A stretch of 64,000 nucleotides of DNA from Echinometra lucunter (lineage: Eukaryota; Echinodermata; Echinoidea; Camarodonta; Echinometridae): assembly GCA_029962745.1 (NCBI GenBank), contig CM057154.1:33046424-33110423 (forward strand), read 5' to 3'. The translations under genes were made by a program, and so were the position numbers. Below the pieces are notes generated by a model. That model was not told where the DNA came from and made no database searches. It saw nothing but the letters and a program-made list of their open reading frames with translations. Below are positions 1 to 13,100 of this stretch, piece after piece; the first letter of the stretch is position 1, and the number at the start of each line of letters is the position of its first letter.

Positions 1-544
1 GAACATTCCGAACACACCCCCCCCCCTCCCCCGCCCTCCTCCCCCTTCCCCAGCTTTCATCGATTCTGAATACGCCATGCCCAGATTATGTGTTGACTAA
101 CAAACATGGCACAGGAATTGTCACCACAATCATACAATTTTTATGTTCATTAACCATACCAGTTACTCAAAATCATTTCCAATTCCAGCTAGCAACAATA
201 TCATGTTGTCGATATAATTGTGACATCATCGCCCTGACTGGGCATCTGGAGAAGTGCAATCATTTTCCATGATTTGTGCTGCTTCGAGCATCAAACCACG
301 ATCAGTGCATGACTCACAGGCAACCAATTAGGTCTTCGTCGAAGTAATGATTACGCGATTCTTCGAACCCTCCCTGCATGACCCCGGCTTGACATCATCG
401 ACCATCAGGGAAGCAGAAGAAAACTGAAGAAGGGTGGCGGAAGAAAATGCGGTATGGTGGTTGAACACATGCATGCACGGCTGTCTTGGGATGGATTGGT
501 TGATGTGTCATGGAAGGAGGTTTCATAGTGAGGAGTGGCCATGG
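1..544. other. No gene seen
   Basis: A C-rich tract at about 17-54, then ordinary sequence. The 60-codon ORF at 90-272 has no supporting feature. Confidence 0.6.
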
Positions 545-880
545 TTACGACGACCCTCTGTCGTGATTGCATGAAAGAGAGAGGGATAGAGGGAGAGAGA
601 GAGGGGGGGGGGGGGGAGGGGAGGATGCTACAATGATATACAGAGAGAGGGAGTGCTGGTGATGCATGGAGAGAGGGCTAGGGATAAGAAGAGGAAGGAG
701 AGAGTGGAGAATAAAAGGTCGTGGTGAGCAAACGGGAGGTGATGAAGAGGCGGGGAGAGAGGGAAAGAGTGAGAAAAGGGTGAGAGACGGTAAAGAGGGA
801 GGGGGGAAGAGGGAGAGACGGGGGGGGGGGCGGAGGGGAAGTGGGAGGGGGGTGGATAGAGGCCAAATGAAATGGAAATA
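545..880. repeat. Purine-rich low-complexity tract
   Basis: Dominated by GAGAGA, GGGAG and poly-G on the plus strand. It generates several overlapping Ser/Pro/Leu-rich or Gly/Arg-rich ORFs on both strands, none credible. Confidence 0.85.
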
Positions 881-2149
881 GAACACATATACCGAATTGC
901 AAGACAAAGGAGTGAAACTAAGGCCTCCTTAAATTCAAATCATCCGTACAGAAATATAATTTTCTACCTGAATATGCTGACTATTCTCTCTAGCGACTTT
1001 GATAAACAGCCTTATGCAACATTTTTAGGGGCCTACTCGAGAAGGAGGTGAAAAATTAACTTAATTTTCACTCCAATGAAATATATTCTGTCAGTGTGAG
1101 ATGCTCATAAGTGTATGTGAGTCACCACTCAAGAAAACTGATGAACTTATTTGCTAATGGGGTTCGTGACAAACAATTCGTCACCTTGACTGTATTTTGT
1201 TTCGTTTTTTTTTTTTTTTTTTTTACGGTCAAATGTGTTTAGTTGTGCTATTGTTATTGGTTTGCCATAATTATCTCTGGCACCCCAAAACAAATTCATG
1301 AACGTCTGTCTTTCCTTATAAGATTTGCGTAAATTATGATGCTCTATTCAATACAAAGCTAATCATACTTTTTATATACGTCCCTGCAATCTACGTCAGT
1401 ATAGGTTTCACAAAATGAATTGATTTCTGAGCACTATTGATGAAAAAAGGACACTATTTTTACTTCATGAGAATGGTGCAGTATTTTTTTTTCAGAAAAA
1501 AAAAGCAAGACAAGAGAAAGATTTCGACATTTATTGAACGATAAACATTATGCAACATTATTGTTGCTATATCGGTACTGCAAATACATGAACCAACACG
1601 ACGTGACAAACATCAAAAGACATCAATCATTAATTTGATCACACCTTACATCACATCTATAGAGAAACTATCTTGTTATTGCGTTACTCCTCATTGCAAC
1701 AGGCTTTTCACCATCATCTCTGTTACCATGGCAACGAAGGATCTACATCCCGTCGCTGCCAGTTGTCATATACATGCCTTTGAAATTCACCGGCATTATC
1801 ATCAAAAAAGGTTATTGCTAATGTTCGATACTGAATTTGGAATCCTCCGTTGAATAAGAGGCAAATAACAAAATAGAAGCAAAGTGGAGGATCAATGGGC
1901 AATTTGCCCCCTCATGATTGCCGACAATGAAGCCACAATTTTAGAATTTCAGGTCATCAGTAAGTAAATAATTTCAAGATCTCTCGTAAATACTACACGC
2001 AATACTCTTAAACATTGGCTCTCACAAAGTCCTTTCTTCTTTGTAATGGCTCATAGTATTATGTCATAGTGTTCCCTTCTTGAAGCTAAGTTCTAGTTAC
2101 CCCACTGTAGAAGCCATTGCAGGCATTAACGTAATATGACAGGAAAATG
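881..2149. other. No gene seen
   Basis: AT-rich sequence with a T-run at about 1206-1224 and no recognised element. Confidence 0.6.
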
Positions 2150-2275
2150 TTGATCTGAAACCTACAACCTACAGTCCTGTCTTACTACTAAGCGAACCAA
2201 ACGTATTATAACGGCAAAATGGTGATCTGAAACCATAACCTATGGACCTGCTAAGCGAACCAAACGTTATCAACT
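2150..2275. repeat. Two-copy 72-bp tandem duplication
   Basis: TGATCTGAAACC at 2151 and 2223, each followed by an ACCTA block, a CCTG and TAAGCGAACCAAACGT. Confidence 0.8.
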
Positions 2276-2398
2276 GCTTGTAGTTTGGGCTAAACAACTT
2301 ACTTTAGACAAAATGAATGCTGATAATGTTTGGAATTTTCATTAAAATCAGCCATAAATAATTTAAACTTGATCCTTTAAAGAACAAGTCGACCCCGC

Positions 2399-2402
<4 letters not shown>

Positions 2403-2448
<46 letters not shown>

Positions 2449-2483
2449 CCTAGACAGACAGATAGATACATAGATATTTATAG

Positions 2484-2539
<56 letters not shown>

Positions 2540-2576
2540 AGCGAGAGAGACAGACAGACAGAGAGAGACAGAGAAA

Positions 2577-2640
<64 letters not shown>
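2403..2640. repeat. (GA)n and (GATA)n microsatellites
   Basis: GA repeats at 2403-2443 and 2580-2640 flank (GATA)n at about 2486-2525 and GACAGACA segments. Minus ORFs here are poly-Ser-Leu and poly-Ile-Tyr-Leu-Ser artefacts. Confidence 0.95.
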
Positions 2641-2643
<3 letters not shown>

Positions 2644-2899
2644 AACAAAAAATCTGAGGCACCGTAAGTAATGTTGACCATGATCTACTTTTTTGGAGTC
2701 CTGTACTAAACTAGAATCGCACAGACTTTCCAAAAAAAATCAACCTGTAGTAAGCCAAGGACAAAAGCATGGGCCATGAGATGTGCCAACACCATAATAA
2801 GTTTTTACCCAAATCGGAACATGATTTTGGAAGATATGCAATGGGGTATTAAAATTTGTCCTTGCGATGATTTTTCAGAATGTGTTTGCGATCGTGCTC

Positions 2900-2932
<33 letters not shown>

Positions 2933-5145
2933 GGGGGTGATTAGGATACTGTTATCTGTGATCATGCATAAATTATATTCAGCCTGCTTCGTTTTCCAGG
3001 TTTGTTTTTTTCTTCATTAATCACTGGGGAAATAATACATTCGTGATGCATGCAGTGTGGGACAAAAGTAATATCATGATGTTTTTGTTTTGTTTTGTTT
3101 TGTTTGTTGTTGTTACTGTTTGTTTGTTGAAAACTCTGCCTTCATTGTCGGCAAACACGAACATCTGACAACCTGTCTGCAATTTTGGTCCGACGCCCCC
3201 CCCCCCCTCCAAAGCTCCTTTTATGATCTAGTGACGCCCTTGCCTGTATAGATTTGTTTGTTGTCACTCATTGCATTTTTATACGTATGATATTGGAGGA
3301 AGTATAGTTTGACAGATGTTTTGAATTAATTTATGATAAGACTCGATATGTATTCACTTTTCTCAATAATAATACGGCGAACCGAGTGCAACAACCCAAC
3401 CAGCCTAGCAACAAAACTATCCCAGATGTACTTTATAAATCCCAGGGTATGTGCGTACACTGTTGTTTACATCGTTAAGGAAAGTGTCAGGATAATCATA
3501 ATAACTTACATCATATTCTGCTCACGTGAGGAGACAGTCTTAATTTTGAGTCATTCTAACCCATTTCCATCTCTTTCCCCTGAAAGGTCAAGTTAAGGTT
3601 AAAGCGAAATCACCTCCCTCCCCCCATATCTTATATTCCCGTCATCTATATAAACTGATATAGTGTTTGGAGGACATTCTATTGTTCTATGCCATCAAAA
3701 TGTCCGCATAATCTTGCTTGATGTCCAGCGAACACCGTTTGTGTACGCCTGACGGAATAAATTCCATTGTTATACGTCCCCGAACACTAACCTCACACCC
3801 TCTCACTCTCACTCCCCCATGCATCTTTCTCCTATACCTCCGGTTTCTCTCATCTTTCTCTCTCTCTCTCACTCCCCTCCTATGCATCTCTTAATTTGGC
3901 CTTGTAGCTCCATTGCCTCTTATTCTTTCCACCACCACCCCTCCCCCCCCCACAAATAATCCCAGTAATTTTCTAACATTTGATAATCTATCCTATGAAT
4001 TCCATCTCCCTCACTCCTTTCTCTCTCTTTTCTACATAATCAGGCAAGGGTGACCTAGGGTGTATGTACCATTTTTTTTTAGGGGGGGGGGGGTGCCAAG
4101 AATATGTAAAATGCTTGATGGAACACACAAGTGAGGGAGCAAAGTGTCAGCTGGTCAGGAGGGAGCTTTTCCATTTTTAGTGCATACTTTAGGTGGAATT
4201 TTTGGAAAAATCATAAATTAAAAATTGAAGGTTTTTTTTTTTTTTTGGGGGGGGGGGTGGCAACTGTCCCCACTGCTTACGGCTGTAATAGGTATTTTAC
4301 GCCTCTCGTTTGTGATCTTTCTTGACAGAAAAATGACAAAGTTTCATGATCTGCCTTCATAATTTTCTATCATTCCCTTTTCATTCGTCCCATATATCTA
4401 TGTCACTACACATTCTAAATTGTTATCAGCATTTTTTCATATTCACTAAAATTTGATGAAGAGATTTTTCACCTCTCTGACATGGCTCATGAAGCATACA
4501 GTAATGTATCCCCTCCATTAAGTATATTTACAATCCAATTAAACCCATTCCAATCTTTGAAAAAAAAAAATTGTGTAATCTCCATGTTTACCCAACTGAT
4601 ATAGCTGAACAATACAGCTACAATATAGCTGAACTCCAAAAATGAAAAAGACGCAACAGGTATCTTAGCGTGTTTCACAGACAACTTGCACAAAGTTTAA
4701 TTTCACTCGAGAAATACAAGCGTTTTACTATTTACAATGTATACAGAGGTGTTATTAAATACTATACACACAATATATAATACTATATATATAAGTTCAA
4801 AACATGGAAAAAACACTACAATCAAAACAATAACAGCAACCACATGTCTGGACCAGTAAAAATATATACCAATACTTCTAGTTTCATTTTAATATTTTAT
4901 AGCGTAATGACTACAAGTCTCCATTAAAATGTATCATTTTGCACATTATGGTAACAGTTTCATTTCATTGTTTTTTTTTTAGTTAGGCTCAATTAAAATG
5001 CATTGTTTTGCACTCATCAAACTCATGATGGATTTCTTTCCCATAAGGAAATGAAATGATACACAAGCCTTTAAGCCCATCATTACAACATGGCAAGCTA
5101 ATGATTAGTTGGGCTTTTCTCCTGTTTGAAGTAACAGTATACAGA
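2641..5145. other. No gene seen
   Basis: AT-rich sequence with several G-runs (about 2911-2931, 4083-4092, 4247-4257) and a CT-rich stretch (3800-4035). All ORFs are short and random in composition. Confidence 0.6.
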
Positions 5146-5280
5146 TAATGAATGTTTATGAGTGCAATGGACATAATATTTCATGAGGTGAAAGATGAAA
5201 TGATCCATTCAAGATCAATAATTTCATCTTTCACCGAATGAAATATTCTGTCCATTGCACGAATGAAAAAACATTCATTA
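5146..5280. repeat. Palindrome with about 55-bp arms
   Basis: TAATGAATGTTTATGAGTGC with CAATGGACA, ATATTTCAT and GGTGAAAGATGAAAT on the left mirrors ATTTCATCTTTCACC, ATGAAATAT, TGTCCATTG and AACATTCATTA on the right. It abuts the TIR element at 5288. Confidence 0.8.
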
Positions 5281-5287
5281 TTTGTTT

Positions 5288-5557
5288 TATATGACACCTA
5301 AAAATAATCAAATCGTAATCAATCAGTAGCGCTATACGCTAGCGCGCTGTTCGTGGTGCACATTGCAAACGCAAGCGTTTTGCGTACGTAGTGTGCCGGG
5401 CTCTCGGCCACCGTGCAATGGGGCAAATTGTATGGATCCAAAATTGCACGGTAAATGGAGCCACTTTTGCACGATTGACGACGTCATAGTCCAATGGGAC
5501 AAATGATGAATATCAAACAACCAATCAAATGACAGGGATCTATTGAGGTGTCATATA
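5288..5557. mobile_element. Short TIR element, CpG-rich centre
   Basis: Ends TATATGACACCT and AGGTGTCATATA with TA at each side; 270 bp. Inside are short inverted repeats, for example CCGTGCAAT with ATTGCACGG (about 5411 and 5444) and a GCG-rich block near 5330-5390. Confidence 0.65.
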
Positions 5558-8500
5558 ATATCTGCTGAGTGCTAGAATGGTATAAAACTCCTATACTTAA
5601 CAGGCAATAAACCCCTTAAGGCTTATGATAGACAGACTATATCATCTATTTGATCCTGGGCTGCGTTTCTCAAAACCATAAAAGTCTCACTTCATGGACA
5701 TCCCCTTGAAACCTATGTTAATTTCTACAACACACGTTTCAATGGGATGTCCAAGAAGTTGGACTTATGATACAGAGTTCTGTTCTCCAATCAGGAAACA
5801 GCAATTATGTATCAAACATCCTCAAAATTCACCATAAAATCCAATGTCATCTCCAGAAGCCCATGAAGAGATCATGTTCATATCAGAAAAAGGTTTTCAG
5901 GATGACTGATATAAGTATACAATATACCATACCAAACTTTGATTATGTGACCTAATCAGTTGAGAACCAGGGGATGTTATATCTTGTATTACAGTTAATA
6001 CCTTCTGGCTCTCAGTTGATCTTTAAAAAACATATGTTCTGGGTCCATTCACATATGATTGAACATTAGCACAGTGGCTTAAAAAGAGAGATTCCTGCTC
6101 AGTATGTGAAAGCAAGGCAACTATTCTACCATCCAATGATAAAAGGAAGCAATTCTAATTTTCATAAAATTGACTTTTTCTCGATTTGGCCTATTTTTTT
6201 TTGGTATGCTCTACATGATGATGAAGAAATAAAGGTCACATGACCCCCAACTTCTGATATCAAAAGGCAGCAACTCCATAAATTTGCACATAAAACCATG
6301 ACATATTTTCTTCATTTACTAAGAAACTCATTCTATGGAGTTGCTCCCTTTTGTAATTGAATGGCAGATGTCATCAATACATTATCAATATTGTTTTGAA
6401 ACTACGCTGGGATGAAAATCTTTGTCATACTTGACAGGACTGAAACTGATAGTAAACGATACACACAACGTACATAGCAATGAAAGAATATTGCTTTCAC
6501 ATGAACTTCACAAAAGATGGAAACCACAATTAAAACTTCGGCAAAAATATGTTAAAAATAGAAGTGATTCTTAAATAAAGCAAGCACATAGAGTACACAT
6601 TAGTGAATCTACACCTGGATGTATACAATGGAAACACATAATCCTGACACACGCACACCAAGTATTTAAAATGGTATTGATTATGGCGAAGTTGAAATCA
6701 TCAAATATATAGCTCTTTGTAGGCTTGAAGCAAATAGCAATGATAATATCTTTTCCTTGAACAAGGTTTATCAAAAAAAAAAAATTTATTAGGTACAATG
6801 AAAACTGCCGGCATAAAGGCATATTTTCTAGTTTCCCTTATCATGCATGAACATAGAGTTTTAATAAATCTGAAATAAATATATTGACTCACATTAGTGA
6901 GTGAAAGGAATTCATCAATATCAAAATTTTCTTTCTGAACTGTTCAGGTTTCTTCAAGAAAGAAAAAAAAATGGTAGAAATTAAGCTATTTTGATTGTTT
7001 CTGTTGTGTTCATAAAAAAAAAAATACATTGAAAATGCAAGGGTGCCACGTGTAGAAGTGCAAACGGACATAATGTGCTTCATACAAACAAGAGCATACA
7101 AGCAAAGCTATGTCAATGCAATAGCATCTCAAACAGTACAGGACATCAAAGTGTTTAAAAAATGCATGTATTCAGAAATAATTCTATGCAGAAGAGAAAA
7201 AAACACAATTTTCTCAAACTTACAATTCATACTCCAGAAGTATAATGATGATATGCCCTAAAATTCAAATGTTGTTATTAGAAACTCACTCTGGCAAATC
7301 GCAGTGGAAACTTACTATAACGAGGCCCTTGGGACCTTGTTAAGCACAATATCAGGAATCTTGTTCAGGGTACAAAAACCCCTGAAAGAACATAAGAACT
7401 ATAGGACCAAAAAATTTACCTTGTTATAACAGGCATCTTTTTATGTGGGAGCTCTTTATAATGAATACTGTATAACTCCTTTGTTAAAGCAATTCAAGAA
7501 GTAAACAGAAGATTATCATTTTGTTAGAAACACCTCTATGGCCAATGAGTACTCCAAAATGATATGGTGTCCTCTAAAAAATTTTACTAGTTGGAGGCTA
7601 ATATTATGGGTGATGAAAATTTTGGTCCCTTATGACTTACGTTGCAATGACTTACATTACTCTTGTAATTTGAAAAAACTGAACAAGGTATATTAATCAA
7701 ATATTTCTAGACATCCCTTTTCAAAAAGCTGATTTTAAATATCAATCCCACTTCACAGAGAAAACCATCATCCACTCAAAACATGCCCAATTCATTTTTT
7801 TTTCTAATGCCTAATTTTATCTTGCAATTAACCTTTTTTCTTTACTGCTATGATACAGTACATGCATAAAAGCAAATAGTAAATAACAAAGAAAGGTAAC
7901 CAAAAAATATCTAACATCCACATACTTGAGTTAATGCATTTGCAAACTCTGGACAGAGACAAGCTCATCCAGAATTATAATCTAATTTCATTATTCCATC
8001 ACTTGAAAACAAAATTAAAGTTAACTTGATGGGGTTGCTGTGAAGTTTAACAATACATGTATATCACAACGATTTGTTTTTCATACTATTACAGTAGTAT
8101 CTTTGCACTTGATAAGTCTGAAGTTATAGTACAATTAATAAATGACAAGTACGCGACCATTCACAATGCACATCATCAAAGTGCATCATATCATTCATTC
8201 AATCACTCATTCATCCTTATATTCACGGACACAAAAACCCTCACCCACACACTCACCCTCACTCGCATCTCTTACCCTCCTCTTCATAACATGCAATACA
8301 TAGTGAAGGCATTATACATCTTTTAAAACTCATTGTATGTTAATATTTCCCAGTGGAACGATCCGACGATAGGTATCGACACTAACTAGCCCATTTAAAC
8401 TCACAGCGTACGGTGAGAGCATGCACAATGCTGCATAACAAAATTCTTGGGACAGTGCAATACATGAACACCCTTTTCAATCGCAATGCATTTCTCTTCA

Positions 8501-10063
8501 GCGTAGATACACCCATGTGTATGTCATACGCAGTCAACATCAGAGGAATATATACACAAGATTGTACAAAATACGCCACTCAGGAACTCTCTCTAGGAAA
8601 AAGGGATTTCAAATTTACATCATGGCTTTGTCAAAATACTACATTTCAATAATGCCTGTTCATGCACTTTTTCATCCTAAACGCAACTCTACACGCCATA
8701 TCTTGCATTGATAATTTATGCACTGTCCTAACATAAACATTCTGTACAGCTGTGCCATAGCCTCATGCTCACCTCCACACAAAAGCATCACACATGGGGC
8801 TTTATCCTTCTGAGCAAATACCAACTTGACACATTCAAGATGAATTCATCACCTCATCACCATACAGGTTTTAAACATCAAGTACCCGCCAGCAAGAGAT
8901 AAACCCTCATGCATATTTATGACGCAATGCTAACGTATTTCCATCAAGCCTCGTGCAGGCGTCTGCGATTAAAAATGACTGTCCTTAACCTTCACTCAGG
9001 CTGTGAAGGAAGTCATCACGTTGCCATACCAAGTCACCCGTGTCACCGTCGATCTGATGATAATGCGCCCGACCTCTCGTCCACTCATCCGCACTGAAAC
9101 GAATACAAAACTGTTCCATCGCTGAATAGCTTCACCCATTAATGTCTTCATGTAAGTCTCTTTGCCTTCCATGTTGCATCCTGCCATCGTGGATGAAGAA
9201 AAAAAGTTTGCGACTACTGCTCCTTCTGTCGTAGCATGAGCCGCTCATTGCACCAATTCCGGATAAAATCATTCCACCTATAAACCTTGCTCCTTTTTAA
9301 TGTTCAGTTTTTTTCTTTCTGCTGATATCAACCACTCCATTTTCTTTCTATTACTATCCCCAACACCAACAATCTATCTCCAGTCCAACTTCACACTTCT
9401 TGGGAAAAAAAAATATTTAAAAAATCAAAGGAAACGTACAATGAATTATTTAAATGCGTACCAAATATATAGTTCAATTTTCCCTCACACACAAGAAGCT
9501 AGTATGACCAAGTTGTTATATTAATTTACAAAGGGGATCTTGCAAACTTGGTCCAAATGCAGCTGATGTGATGATGCCATTGACGATGCAATCAGTTGGG
9601 TTATCCTGCAAAACCTGCATGTTACACAAAATTGAGTGTGATAGATCATGCATTCAAAGAGATTGCAAACAGAATTGTGTCATTCATGACCATTTCTCTT
9701 TAATAGTCTTCATCTCATCATGTATTTCATGAAGTATGAAGCACCGAGATGAAGAAAGATAAAGACATAACCATAAAAGATCTGTGACTTCATACGTAGG
9801 GCTTTAGGAAAAAGAAATCTAAAATGCACTGTCAACATTTCATGATGAAGACAGAAACTGCTTGCTGTCATGTGTGTGTCATCATCATCATCATCATCAT
9901 CACCAAGATATCAATTTGTCAAAATGCCGGTCAGAGCACAGTGGAGTGGGGTTTGAGAAAGCAGATTGAAGTCAAAGTGCTGTTGATTGATAAACAAGGC
10001 CTGGCGGTATGATACATGTTTCATTCTGTTTGTTTGTTTGTTTGTTGGATTGACATGGTAGTC
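5558..10063. other. AT-rich sequence downstream of YPEL, possible 3' UTR
   Basis: No exon, RNA gene or TIR element was recognised here. It lies directly 3' of the YPEL stop on the minus strand, so the proximal part must include the 3' UTR. AATAAA-type signals on the minus strand (for example near 6785-6790) cannot be ranked without transcript data. Small features are an (ATC)n run at about 9882-9902 and a (TTTG)n run at 10028-10045. All short ORFs look random. Confidence 0.4.
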
Positions 10064-10159
10064 TCAATCACAGTCCCATCCATTGTCTTTTATCATGTGA
10101 GCCAGCTCAATGATGTATTTCCCTTCCTTGTATTTCTGGCTGTTCTCAAATGCATGCTC
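10064..10159 (-). CDS. YPEL: YPEL coding exon 4 (residues 86-116, stop)
   Basis: Begins after CCCCATCTCAG and encodes [20 protein letters not shown] through [11 protein letters not shown], then TGA at 10066-10064. It holds the signature Lys96 and Glu103. The last three residues (D-C-D) extend the family's usual end, which in vertebrates stops near NGWD or NGWE. Confidence 0.95.
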   Translation of the reverse strand, partial: EHAFENSQKYKEGKYIIELAHMIKDNGWDCD

Positions 10160-13100
10160 CTGAGATGGGGAAAAGCAGAAAGAAAGAGACAAAATTAATA
10201 AATATGTTAAAACATGATAGGCATAAATGAAGCCATATTCTCCAGAATTAACCAAATCTCAAGTTTAGCCTTAATGAGCATTGAATGAAGGCCATTTCCT
10301 ATTTGTCTTGTTTAAACCCTATTCTCTTTCTCTTCAAAAAGAAAAGAAAAATCTAAAAACCTGTGTTTGCATATCCTTTAAAGAAGGCCACTTGACATAT
10401 GACTATCCCCATTCTCATTTCTTATTCTTCAAATGACTGAACTTTCAAAATTTAAAGAGTAACTTTCAGGTTATTGTGTTACAGTGTTATCACTACAAGA
10501 AGAACATCTTTAAAATGGCTTTCTGGCACAACAAGGAGAGTACAGGAAATTAAAATAAAATAGCCTGGAGAGATGTCTTGACTTTCAACAACGGAAAGAG
10601 CATCAAATTAATTCCCAATTCCACCTCATAATAATAAAGACCAATCTACACTACTACCTAGTTTCTGTGAATTTAATGTGCACCTAAAGCATTATGCACT
10701 TAGCTTTTACTGTAATTGTATGAATGATGAATGCACATGAAGTAAAAATTGTAATTATGCTTCAAAAATACCTTCAAAACAAGAAAATAAACTTTAGGTT
10801 ATCTCAAGTTAAGACCTCCATTTCCAGAGAAACCCACACAAGGAAATTCTAATTATAATTCTTCATCTTACATAAATAAGAACAGAAGACAGTGTTCAAT
10901 CAATATCTGCTGACTTTCCAACCTACATGATAAAACAATACTGGCAGTACCAACTATACATATATGTGATGACGTCAGGACAACCTGCTGGTTCAAGTCC
11001 TGACGCTTCTTTGTTCATTTTTACTTAACAACTGTATACATCCTATCATTATTGTCTGACATATTTTATTTATTTTCAGTGTAGAACAGTCATGAAAGCT
11101 TCATTTCATCCTATGAAATATTAATGCTATATGATACAGAGCATGGGCATACATGTAAAGGGGAAAAAAAAGCCTGTGTTTATTAACCCATTCGTGACAG
11201 AGGTCCACATTTTGTGGTTCGGCCTAATATCTTTTGATGCAAAGCCCTAAAAATAATACAAAATACATGAGCAGAAAGAGCAAAAAATTCTACGCAAACT
11301 GTGCCCATTTTGGTTGCGTCAATATTCGTTGTTTGATGCTGAAATTTTTTTAAAGGAAAATAAGCACTTAAATCCTTAAATTGGCAATGTGATAGGTTTA
11401 AAATCACCATTTTCCCCTGCAAATTGGAAACTTTTTGACTTCTCATAATTTCTGTCAATTTATATTCATTTCAGATACATGACGTTTTATAAGAAAAATG
11501 TAGCAATAAAATAAGAATGTTGGTGTTGCCATTTTGAAGAATAAAAGCTGATCAAATAAGGCTTTAAATAATTCCTGTCACGAATGGGGTAAAAAAAGGT
11601 TTTCACATATTTGTACCATGAGTGTGGATCAGAACAGAATTCAAAGTGAAATGTACTGTTCTATAAACTGTTTACTGTTTGCATTTACATTTACTTGGAA
11701 CTTATAATATGTAGCATTTCCAAGAATGAATGCAAGTAAAGGTATCAAATAAATTCATTTTGCTCCCTTCATTTGCCAAAACCTATCCAACACATCCCAT
11801 CTCGTATTTATGTGAGAAAACGGGTCACTGCTAAAACTACCATTTTTGCAAGTCATGCAGCTATCTATCGGGAAGAGCGTGCATTTGGTGAAAAATTCAC
11901 ACGTTCGAACTGGGTTTCAGGGAATGGCACAATGCAACAGCAGCTGACTACAACAGACGACTGTCAGTGATTGTGCCAACCAATTGATTTCAACGACGAA
12001 AAACGAAAGGGCAAGCAGACCAAACTACAGATAAAAAAGCATTACTGTCTAAAATTTGTCCCTGTGCACAATCAAATAGAGAAGTGTTAAAGATCAATTT
12101 GAATTCTGATCATGTGATTAACATAGAAAAGAAACCGCTTCAAAGCATATGGAAAAAGTTGATTAAGTAGTACATAAAAATTGGTGACTACACCAAGGTT
12201 TTGGATTTGTTGCAATGACAAGAAATCCACTCATTCTTGTTGTCAAGCACATGCACTGGACACAGAAATGGGTATATGGGACTACACACAAATGTTTGGG
12301 CCAAACACTCAAGCTGTTCCTTGTCTTATTTCGAATATGAGGATATTTGAAGAGTAATCCCTTTCAGAGGACATTTCTATGATATTCTATGATATTTCTA
12401 TGATATTCTTATTATTATTCTTCCAACCGGACATAGAGAAATGGAGAAAGCTCACAAATTATCCGTCACCTCCTCCCAGAACTCCAGCTTCTCTATAAAT
12501 CTTGACCTATTAAAGTCTCATTCTACTATTAACCCATTCGTGACAGGAATTATTTAAAGCCTAATTTGGTCAGCTTTTATTCTTCAAATTGGCAACACCA
12601 ACATTTTTCTTTTATTGCTACATTTTTCTTATAAAACATCATGTATCTGAAATAAATATAAATTGACAGAATGTATGATGAGAAGTCATAAAGTTGCCAA
12701 TTTGCAAGGAAAAACAGTAATTTTCATCGCATTTTCATCGCATTGCCAATTTAAGGATTTTAATGCTTATTTTCCTTTAAAAAAATTTCAGCATCAAATG
12801 ACAAATATTGATGCAACAAAAATGGGCACAGTAAGTGTAGAATTTTTTGCTCTTTCTGCTCATGTATTTTGTATGATTTTTAGAGCTCTGCATCAATAGT
12901 TATTAGACCAAACCACAAAATGTGGACCCTCTGTCACGAATGGGTTAAACGATGATGGGTGTATCCCATCAGAATGTAACAGGATCCAATTAACATTAGT
13001 TTGGATTTTGAATTATAACCCAGTCATTATTCATGGCCTAACGTCCTTCTGAATCTCAAAATGTCACTATATTCTATTTCCTATTATCCATCCTCCTTAT

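Noticed and set aside
545..907. Overlapping ORFs on both strands
   Set aside because: Purine-rich low complexity without codon structure.
2398..2733. 111-residue minus ORF rich in Ser-Leu and Ile-Tyr-Leu-Ser
   Set aside because: It is a translation of the (GA)n and (GATA)n microsatellites.
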